Below are positions 46,601 to 56,500 of a stretch of 64,000 bases of DNA, piece after piece. The position numbers were made by a program, and so were the translations under genes. The stretch covers positions 1,101,001-1,165,000 of the forward strand of contig CATNEN010000030.1 in NCBI GenBank assembly GCA_950097015.1, written 5' to 3'. The first letter of the stretch is position 1. Each line of letters begins with the position of its first letter. This DNA comes from Macrostomum hystrix (lineage: Eukaryota > Platyhelminthes > Macrostomidae). The notes beneath the pieces are model-generated. The model saw only the letters and a program-made list of their open reading frames with translations, ran no database searches and had not been told where the DNA came from.

Positions 46601-49600
46601 GAAGCAACCGTCGTCGTGCTAGACGCAACCGCAGACGCTCCAACAGACGCTCTGCCAGACGCAACCGCAAGAGCCGCGATGTGAGAAAGAGAAGCAACCG
46701 TCGTCGTGCTAGACGCAACCGCAGACGCTCCAACAGACGCAACCGCAAGAGCCGCGATGTGAGAAAGAGAAGCAACCGTCGTCGTGCTAGACGCAACCGC
46801 AGACGCTCCAACAGACGCTCTGCCAGACGCAACCGCAAGAGCCGCGATGTGAGAAAGAGAAGCAACCGTCGTCGTGCTAGACGCAACCGCAGACGCTCCA
46901 ACAGACGCAACCGCAAGAGCCGCGATGTGAGAAAGCGAAGCAACCGTCGTCGTGCTAGACGCAACCGCAGACGCTCCAACAGACGCTCTGCCAGACGCAA
47001 CCGCAAGAGCCGCGATGTGAGAAAGAGAAGCAACCGTCGTCGTGCTAGACGCAACCGCAGACGCTCCAACAGACGAAACCGCAAGAGCCGCGATGTGAGA
47101 AAGAGAAGCAACCGTCGTCGTGCTAGACGCAACCGCAGACGCTCCAACAGACGCAACCGCAAGAGCCGCAATGTGAGAAAGAGAAGCAACCGTCGTCGTG
47201 CTAGACGCAACCGCAGACGCTCCAACAAGACGCTCTGCCAGACGCAACCGCAAGAGCCGCGATGTGAGAAAGAGAAGCAACCGTCGTCGTGCTAGACGCA
47301 ACCGCAGACGCTCCAACAGACGCTCTGCCAGACGTAACCGCAGACGCTCTGCCAGACGCAACCGCAAGAGCCGCGATGTGAGAAAGAGAAGCAACCGTCG
47401 TCGTGCTAGACGCAACCGCAGACGCTCCAACAGACGCAACCGCAAGAGCCGCGATGTGAGAAAGAGAAGCAACCGTCGTCGTGCTAGACGCAACCGCAAG
47501 AGCCGCGATGTGAGAAAGCGAAGCAACCGTCGTCGTGCTAGACGCAACCGCAGACGCTCCAACAGACGCTCTGCCAGACGTAACCGCAGACGCTCTGCCA
47601 GACGCAACCGCAAGAGCCGCGATGTGAGAAAGAGAAGCAACCGTCGTCGTGCTAGACGCAACCGCAGACGCTCCAACAGACGCAACCGCAAGAGCCGCGA
47701 TGTGAGAAAGAGAAGCAACCGTCGTCGTGCTAGACGCAACCGCAAGAGCCGCGATGTGAGAAAGCGAAGCAACCGTCGTCGTGCTAGACGCAACCGCAAG
47801 ACGCTCCAACAGACGCTCTGCCAGACGCAACCGCAAGAGCCGCGATGTGAGAAAGAGAAGCAACCGTCGTCGTGCTAGACGCAACCGCAGACGCTCCAAC
47901 AGACGCAACCGCAAGAGCCGCGATGTGAGAAGAGAAGCAACCGTCGTCGTGCTAGACGCAACCGCAGACGCTCCAACAGACGCAACCGCAAGAGCCGCGA
48001 TGTGAGAAAGAGAAGCAACCGTCGTCGTGCTAGACGCAACCGCAGACGCTCCAACAGACGCAACCGCAAGAGCCGCGATTGTGAGAAAGAGAAGCAACCG
48101 TCGTCGTGCTAGACGCAACCGCAGACGCTCCAACAGACGCAACCGCAAGAGCCGCGATGTGAGAAAGAGAAGCAACCGTCGTCGTGCTAGACGCAACCGC
48201 AGACGCTCCAAACAGACGCAACCGCAAGAGCCGCATGTGAGAAAGAGAAGCAACCGTCGTCCGTGCTAGACGCAACCGCAGACGCTCCAACAGACCGCAA
48301 CCGCAAGAGCCGCGATGTGAGAAAGAGAAGCAACCGTCGTCGTGCTAGACGCAACCGCAGACGCTCCAACAGACGCAACCGCAAGAGCCGCGATGTGAGA
48401 AAGAGAAGCAACCGTCGTCGTGCTAGACGCAACCGCAAGAGCCGCGATGTGAGAAAGCGAAGGCAACCGTCGTCGTGCTAGACGCAACCGCAGACGCTCC
48501 AACAGACGCTCTGCCAGACGCAACCGCAAGAGCCGCGATGTGAGAAAGAGAAGCAACCGTCGTCGTGCTAGACGCAACCGCAGACGCTCCAACAGACGCT
48601 CTGCCAGACGTAACCGCAGACGCTCTGCCAGACGCAACCGCAAGAGCCGCGATGTGAGAAAGAGAAGCAACCGTCGTCGTGCTAGACGCAACCGCAGACG
48701 CTCCAACAGACGCAACCGCAAGAGCCGCGATGTGAGAAAGAGAAGCAACCGTCGTCGTGCTAGACGCAACCGCAAGAGCCGCGATGTGAGAAAGCGAAGC
48801 AACCGTCGTCGTGCTAGACGCAACCGCAGACGCTCCAACAGACGCTCTGCCAGACGCAAACGCAAGAGCCGCGATGTGAGAAAGAGGAAGCAACCGTCGT
48901 CGTGCTAGACGCAACCGCAGACGCTCCAACAGACGCAACCGCAAGAGCCGCGATGTGAGAAAGAGAAGCAACCGTCGTCGTGCTAGACGCAACCGCAGAC
49001 GCTCCAACAGACGCAACCGCAAGAGCCGCGATGTGAGAAAGAGAAGCAACCGTCGTCGTGCTAGACGCAACCGCAAGAGCCGCGATGTGAGAAAGCGAAG
49101 CAACCGTCGTCGTGCTAGACGCAACCGCAGACGCTCCAACAGACGCTCTGCCAGACGTAACCGCAGACGCTCTGCCAGACGCAACCGCAAGAGCCGCGAT
49201 GTGAGAAAGAGAAGCAACCGTCGTCGTGCTAGACGCAACCGCAGACGCTCCAACAGACGCAACCGCAAGAGCCGCGATGTGAGAAAGAGAAGCAACCGTC
49301 GTCGTGCTAGACGCAACCGCAAGAGCCGCGATGTGAGAAAGCGAAGCAACCGTCGTCGTGCTAGACGCAACCGCAGACGCTCCAACAGACGCTCTGCCAG
49401 ACGCAACCGCAAGAGCCGCGATGTGAGAAAGAGAAGCAACCGTCGTCGTGCTAGACGCAACCGCAGACGCTCCAACAGACGCAACCGCAAGAGCCGCGAT
49501 GTGAGAAAGAGAAGCAACCGTCGTCGTGCTAGACGCAACCGCAGACGCTCAACAGACGCAACCGCAAGAGCCGCGATGTGAGAAAGAGAGCAACGTCGTC

Positions 49601-51124
49601 GTGCTAGACGCAACCGCAGACGCTCCAACAGACGCAACCGCAAGAGCCGCGATGTGAGAAGAGAAGCAACCGTCGTCGTGCTAGACGCAACCGCAGACGC
49701 TCCAACAGACGCAACCGCAAGAGCCGCGATGTGAGAAAGAGAAGCAACCGTCGTCGTGCTAGACGCAACCGCAGACGCTCCAACAGACGCTCTGCCAGAC
49801 GCAACCGCAAGAGCCGCGATGTGAGAAAGAGAAGCAACCGTCGTCGTGCTAGACGCAACCGCAGACGCTCCAACAGACGCAACCGCAAGAGCCGCGATGT
49901 GAGAAAGAGAAGCAACCGTCGTCGTGCTAGACGCAACCGCAGACGCTCCAACAGACGCTCTGCCAGACGCAACCGCAAGAGCCGCGATGTGAGAAAGAGA
50001 AGCAACCGTCGTCGTGCTAGACGCAACCGCAGACGCTCCAACAGACGCAACCGCAAGAGCCGCGATGTGAGAAAGAGAAGCAACCGTCGTCGTGCTAGAC
50101 GCAACCGCAGACGCTCCAACAGACGCTCTGCCAGACGCAACCGCAAGAGCCGCGATGTGAGAAGAGAAGCAACCGTCGTCGTGCTAGACGCAACCGCAGA
50201 CGCTCCAACAGACGCAACCGCAAGAGCCGCGATGTGAGAAAGCGAAGCAACCGTCGTCGTGCTAGACGCAACCGCAGACGCTCCAACAGACGCTCTGCCA
50301 GACGCAACCGCAAGAGCCGCGATGTGAGAAAGAGAAGCAACCGTCGTCGTGCTAGACGCAACCGCAGACGCTCCAACAGACGAAACCGCAAGAGCCGCGA
50401 TGTGAGAAAGAGAAGCAACCGTCGTCGTGCTAGACGCAACCGCAGACGCTCCAACAGACGCAACCGCAAGAGCCGCAATGTGAGAAAGAGAAGCAACCGT
50501 CGTCGTGCTAGACGCAACCGCAGACGCTCCAACAGACGCTCTGCCAGACGCAACCGCAAGAGCCGCGATGTGAGAAAGAGAAGCAACCGTCGTCGTGCTA
50601 GACGCAACCGCAGACGCTCCAACAGACGCTCAGCCAGACGTGTCCGCATAGGCACTGTCAGACGCAACCGCAAGAGCCGCGATGTGAGAAGGAGAAGCAA
50701 CCGTCGTCGTGCTAGACGCAACCGAAGACGCTCCAACAGACGCTCAACCAGACGTGTCCGCATAGGCACTGTCAGACGCAACCGCAAGAGCCGCGATGTG
50801 AGAAGGAGAAGCAACCGTCGTCGTGCTAGACGCAACCGCAGACGCTACAACAGACGCACAGCCAGACGTGTCCGCATAGGCACTGTCAGACGCAACCGCA
50901 AGAGCCGCGATGTGAGAAAGAGAAGCAACCATCGTCGTGCTAGACGCAACCGCAGACGCTCCAACAGACGCTCAGCCAGACGTGTCCGCATAGGCACTGT
51001 CAGACGCAACCGCAAGAGCCGCGATGTGAGAAGGAGAAGCAACCGTCGTCGTGCTAGACGCAACCGCAGACGCTCCAACAGACGCTCAGCCAGACGTCAC
51101 CGCAGACGCTCGGCCATGCCCTAA
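43603..51124 (+). CDS. Predicted secreted Arg-rich modular repeat protein
   Basis: Two exons. Exon 1 (43603-43653) encodes a signal peptide, MRLILLAACTAVLCTLV, then GTAAGG. Exon 2 starts at 43766 after TTTCAG and is in frame (LSAPPPNAASKIKKP). An Ala/Pro/Lys linker of about 50 residues and an irregular Arg-rich stretch lead into the array. Three modules recur: NRKSRDVRKRSNRRRARR (54 bp), NRRRSNRR (24 bp) and SARR (12 bp). The 3' end has variant modules with RVRIGTVRR and stops after SAMP. Counting Arg and Lys, well over half the residues are basic. About fifteen one- or two-base indels (the first at about 45832, dense at 47900-48500 and 49550-49670) break the frame. Function is unknown; it is not a known protamine. 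The signal peptide argues for export, and RRAR/RKR sites could be cut by furin-like proteases. Confidence 0.72.
43990..51115 (+). repeat. Modular tandem array coding the Arg-rich repeats
   Basis: About 7.1 kb built from 54-, 24- and 12-bp modules, all multiples of three, in a semi-regular higher-order pattern. Synonymous changes are rare in the middle. The 3' 500 bp (50630-51115) contains distinct modules with GTGTCCGCATAGGCACTG. Because the sequence is so uniform, long frames also stay open on the minus strand (LRLARRRLL and AVASSTTTVASLSHIA repeats); these are shadows. Confidence 0.95.
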
Positions 51125-51744
51125 AACACGCTAGCAGTTCGGTGATGTGATTTTAGATGTTGAGGCTTAAAAGATTTTGGCGCTAAAAATATACCAGCGT
51201 AAACTTTCTATTTGAACTTCGGCAATTAATACTAAATGTTCAAATTTTTCTTTTTTTTGTTATAAACTGCAAGAACGCGCTGTTCTTAGGATATTGTCGG
51301 AAACTGTTGCATATTTTTGAAGACGCGCGTTTGAGTCAAGAGGGTGAAGATGAATAATTATTTCTTTAACTTTTCTTTGTCGTTCATGTTGTTTCTTTAA
51401 GGTGGAGTCTGGTTAAACGCGGATTTGATTTTGGCAACAAAAAGGGCAACTAATATCTGCTTATATTTTGCGGATGAGACTGCAAAATTATTTTGCTAGT
51501 GCTGTTGGGAAGCAGAGAAAGTTAAGTGTATTATCCTAAGCGTAATTTAGCTGATTTCAGAGTAAATACGCTCGTATGTTGCGCACGCTAATATGTGGCT
51601 AGTAGAAATTATCAATTTCCTCCAAAGAGTTATAATGAACTTGATACCTAGCCAGTGCCGCTTATGAATCCCACTAATTCAAGCTTTGTACCCGTTTTCC
51701 GTATTTTGTTGCGGCGAGCATACCGATAGGAGGTTCGACTTAGA
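51125..51744. other. 3' flank of the Arg-rich gene
   Basis: AT-rich with no supported gene or clear AATAAA close to the stop. Confidence 0.4.
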
Positions 51745-51805
51745 GCCAAAGTGCATATGCTTCTCGCATCAATGTCCCTGTGCTCGATTCTGCGGCGAGG
51801 CCAAA
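51745..51805 (+). mobile_element. SINE head fragment
   Basis: CTTCTCGCATCAATGTCCC followed by a GTGCTCGATTCTGCGGCGAGG-like B-box region matches the tRNA-like head of the dispersed SINE. The body is missing here. The matching 3' part is at 52175-52290, so one SINE may have been split by about 370 bp. Confidence 0.6.
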
Positions 51806-52174
51806 TTTATGCACAAGGGCCATCCTACAATGGTGTGTCGCAGGGGTCGTTGGATCCTGGCTGTCCATTGCTCCCGGCGAAGCTGGTGTGACATTCTGAT
51901 GGTTGTCACACATGAAACTCTAAGCAGATAAAATACCTTATTTTTTTTATCCATTCGAGAATAAAATCTGAAATTAGGATCGCAATTCAATTTTTGAAAC
52001 CGGATGGTTCTCGACTCTTTTCGATGGACTTATCTCTAATTTGAGACAAGGGCCACTTTGGGAACCCATGCGCTATATCTATTCAATTAAGTTGCAAAAA
52101 ATAGCATTGACCACCGCAGCTTTCATCTTCCCTTCAGATGTCAGTCATCCCCAGCGTCTTCGTTTCCAGCGGCT

Positions 52175-52290
52175 CCCAGGAAGTGTGTGCCTGCGTACGG
52201 TATCTGTGAGCGTGAGCTCAGGAGTCAGCTGAACGGACAGAGTTGGACAGACACTGGCTGCAGGTCTACGGTCACCAAATGATGTGATGT
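52175..52290 (+). mobile_element. SINE 3' fragment
   Basis: Contains GTGCCTGCGTACGGTATCTG, GAGCTCAGGAGTCAGCTGAA and CACCAAATGATGTGATG, matching the 3' half of the SINE family. Confidence 0.7.
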
Positions 52291-53162
52291 TTAAATAAAT
52301 CTGTCATTTTACTAAAAACTTTTCACATGGCAACACGCACAAGTTGTACTTTGTGAACAAAAGATAATCATGTTAAGTAAAATTATTCCTTTTCTGTTCG
52401 ACTTTTTTAAATTATAACACGTGAAATATCTAGAAGAAGCTTTGTTAATTAAATAACAATCTTTCGAAATTGATTCTCGCAAGTACTCGTAAGTAATTAT
52501 GAATTGCTCTAAAGCTGGTTTACTAAATTAACTATATTTATAACTAGCTTAAATATAAAGTTACATAAACTAGTTTTACAACATCATCATAAAGCAAAGT
52601 AAAAGAAAGACAAAAGCTTAGATTTCACATCAAGTGTAGCACTAAGACAATAAGGTGCAAACAATGTTTATCTAGACTTTGTTAATTTTTGTATACGTGA
52701 ATGTTTGAAGCAGATGCTTAATAGTAATGGTACTCATACATTAATAGTACATCAGTATCAAGTGTAAAGATAACATATGTTGTCAGCATTTTAACGGAAG
52801 ACGTTCAGTTGTAATAACTTTGACCTCGGTGACATCTATATATTAAGGATAAAAACAAAAAGCTGTGATTTTAAATACTCGTGCTATATTGTAACTGATG
52901 GTAACATTGCATATTTGTATTAACATTGTAATTTAGCATCTAAAACGACCTAAAAGAGTCAAGCTGAACCAGAGAGAATAAAAGATGTTCTATTTTATTG
53001 TACGAGTAAAATGTAAAAATGGGCACTAAATTGAAACTCTAAGCTGTCATTTGAAATTTTGTTCTCAAATGACAACAACCCTTTATAAAGATTTAAAGAT
53101 TTAAGGAATCTTAAGTAACAAATCAGTCAATTCTTTAGGTAATTTAAATTTATCGGTATTTG
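52291..53162. other. AT-rich spacer
   Basis: Nothing coding or repetitive that I can support. Confidence 0.45.
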
Positions 53163-53360
53163 TAGAATCTCGGGTGACGGAAATCTACCTGGAGAATTTC
53201 GGGTGACGGAAATCTACCTGGAGAATCTCAGGTGACGGCAATCCACCTGAAGAATCTCAGGTGACGGCAATCTACCTGACGAATCTCAGGTGACGGAAAT
53301 CTACCTCGAGAATCTCAGGTGACGGCAATCTACCTCGAGAATCTCAGGTTACAGTAATCT
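53163..53360. repeat. 29-bp minisatellite, about 6-7 units
   Basis: The unit is of the type GAGAATCTCAGGTGACGG followed by CAATCTACCTG. Located about 180 bp beyond the stop codon of iGluR-like gene B. Confidence 0.9.
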
Positions 53361-53536
53361 GTCCTTCCGGATTTTCTGCTGACATTATTAAAGGAAAAAC
53401 GGATTAAATATCGGTGCATTATTAGAAATCCCACGCGAAACAAAGCAAAGCATTGGTTGCACGTGGCACGTGCATAAAGTTAGCTTTCTCAGGTAAATAA
53501 ACTGATAACTATGGCAAAACGAAGGTGTCAGTCCAC

Positions 53537-56500
53537 CTAACTCCTAGGCGCCAGCTGTTGCTGATCATCCGAGAATGTGAGGGTGCCGAACGAGGCCTCT
53601 GTGACGGGCTCAGCCGGCTCTGGTGAGTTCTGCAACGGCTGGTTGCCCTGCTAAAACGGAGCGATGTTCGGGCGGTTCACACTTATAATGCAACTCTTCT
53701 CTACAATAATCCACTGTAAGCTACTAGCAGTAGTAATTAGAGATTTTAATCGGTTTATAGAGGACTCGAGTAGACCCAGCCCAGCTATGGTCCCTACCTC
53801 ACCCAATCACTTCGAGTGTATTCGATTAGGGTGAGGTACATTAGTATAAAAATGATAATTGGATTGCGATAAAACAAATCAATAATGTTTTGTCTTTTTA
53901 TTAGGGAATTATTAAAATCACACCTTTCTAATGACTAGGTGGATCAGTAATCAAACGAAGTGCTTAAGAGGGATGGGTCACGCATCTAGGACTAAAATAA
54001 TCACCACATTGCACGCGTAGCCATTTGATTTCCAGTTGATAAATAGGCTTTAATTGGAGTGCTGACATACGCTGTGTGCTTAGAATTATTTGTCTCTCGT
54101 TCAAAAGTGCATGTGTGCCTTTTAAGGACTTCTCAAAGTGGGCTCGCTGGTGTCACTCGTTCTTGCCTCGGAGTATTGGGACGAGTATGAATTGTCGAAT
54201 TCCTTATAGAGTGGATGGAGCGTGATTAGATGCAGACGTTGTTAATTTTCCATCTCCAAGAAGTCCATTTGTCAGTTGAGTGTCTCATTTTTGTTCTCCA
54301 TTGTATCCATTAATTGCATACTTTTAATAAACGCTAGTGTATGATTAAAGAAAAAACTTAAGAATTGATTACGATTTTTTTAATCTGACTAAATCCCTAA
54401 TTCCAATCACTGAATGAGCTGCATTCGAAGGTAAGCCAATTGTCTCTCTTTAGATGTACACTGACTAGCCATTCGATTCCATTCACTGTACATTCGAAGC
54501 TAAGCCTACTGTCTCTCCAGATGTACACTGGCTAGCCATTCGATTCCATTCACTGTACATTCGAAGCTAAGCCTACTGTCTCTCCAGATGTACACTGGCT
54601 AGCCATTCGATTCCATTCACTGTACATTCGAAGCTAAGCCTACTGTCTCTCCAGATGTACATAGCTCAATTTCATTCAGTGTACATTCGAAGCTAAGCCT
54701 ACTGTCTCTCCAGATGTACACTGGCTAGCCATTCGATTTCATTCACTGTACATTCAAAGCTAAGCCTACTGTCTCTCCAGACGTACACTGGCTAGCCATT
54801 CGATTTCATTCACTGTACATTCGAAGCTAAGCCTACTGTCTCCCCAGATGTACACTGGTTAGCCATTCGATTCCATTCACTGTACATTCGAAGCTAAGCC
54901 TACTGTCTCTCCAGATGTACATAGCTAAATTTCATTCAGTGTACATTCGAAGCTAAGCCTACTGTCTCTCCAGATGTACACTGACTAGCCATTCGATTCC
55001 ATTCACTGTACATTCGAAGCTAAGCCTACTGTCTCTCCAGAAGTACATAGCTCAATTTCATTCAGTGTACACTCGAAGCTAAGCCTACTGTCTCTCCAGA
55101 TGTACACTGGCTAGCCATTGAATTCTAAATTCGAGGCATGCCAACCTTGTATCGCTCGTATCGCGTGAAGATGTATATATCGGCCAGAGCGGCAGATGCG
55201 GACAGTAGCAGGCTGGCAAAGTAGAACAGCACTGGACCGGAGAAGCTGTGCAGGGTCAGCGGCAGGCAGCTGCGGAACATGCGCGCCATCTCTTCGCCTG
55301 CCAAGCTCATGGCAACCTATGATAAAAATTACGATAAGAACTTCAAGCACCCGCTGTTAAAAAACTAAAAGTTATTGACATGTAGCTCGCTTAACAAGAA
55401 TGTTGAAACGAGTATCAACATAGAAACGAATATTTCAATTTTTTACTGCCAATAAATTTCATACTTTTCGAAAATCGTCTAAGCTAAAAACAAAATAGCT
55501 ACGTTAAATATGTACTAATGTATGATCGAACAATGGAATGGGTTGAGCGATTGTTACGCAAACTATATTTGATCTAAAATCAGAAATAATATAATTCAAT
55601 GGGTTGTAGCCAAGGAGTTAGAGCATCCGACTCTCGACTTGAAGGTCGAAGGTTCGATTCTCGACTCCATTTGAACAATTTGTGTCCCTTTGCAAGACAA
55701 TTTTAATTCTGCATTGCTTCAGTTCACCCAGCTGTTACGGATGGGTGCCAGCGTTAGCTGGGTAACTGAGGGTGGGTGTGGCGTCCCCGCAGTCCATGGA
55801 CTGAACAGCCGTATGTAGCATTCAGATGCGCCGCGCAATAGCCGCGGCTGTGCTGTCGGCTGCGCTCTGGCTCCGTTGGGGCAGTCGCCATTAACTTAGC
55901 ATTATTGTATCTGCCATAGTTATTTGGGTAACTTAAAAACATTAACTCCGAGGACGTCGGAAATGGACGAAATGCATTGGCTGTAAATTCGTTTCAATGC
56001 TGGTTTTCTCTTGACACAAATATTCATTCGGGAGGGTGAGTAGCAACACCGGTCAAACGCGTTTGCCTCTCGCACAAGGTCCCCAAGCTCGATTCCGCAG
56101 TGAGGCCACATTAACTTTGGGTGCAGCCGCAGAGAGAAAGCTTACTCGTATCGTGCAATTTACTCGAGGGCCAACCACCAGGGCACAGTAAAAGTGTACA
56201 CTGCCTGACGATGAGAAAGTCAAAGGGCAGAAGTACACACCTGTATGAGCGTATGCCTGCGTACAGTATCTGACTTTCGTGTCAGATCTCGTGGGAGTGT
56301 GTGCTCAGGAGTCAGCGAAATGGGCTGAATTGCCTCAATCGAGGGCTGCGGGTCTAGTGTCACCAAATGATGTGCCATTGCCCGCAGCCCTCATGCAAAT
56401 ATTATTTTTATTAAAACATTCATACTACTTTTAATTGAGAATTTTTTAATAAAATGGTTGTTACCGTCTCCGCAGGCGGCAAGCTCTGCCAGCAGGGCCC

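Noticed and set aside
43948-49643. Very long minus-strand frames (LRLARRRLL and AVASSTTTVASLSHIA repeats)
   Set aside because: They are antisense to the Arg-rich array. The sense frame has a signal-peptide exon, an in-phase splice and a stop; the antisense frames have none of these.
43990-51115. Arg-rich array as a protamine or sperm nuclear basic protein
   Set aside because: A clear signal peptide exon and the great length do not fit a nuclear protamine. Composition alone is not enough.
55601-55669. A functional tRNA gene
   Set aside because: A and B boxes are good, but the anticodon and acceptor stems pair poorly and a SINE-like body with a hairpin follows directly.
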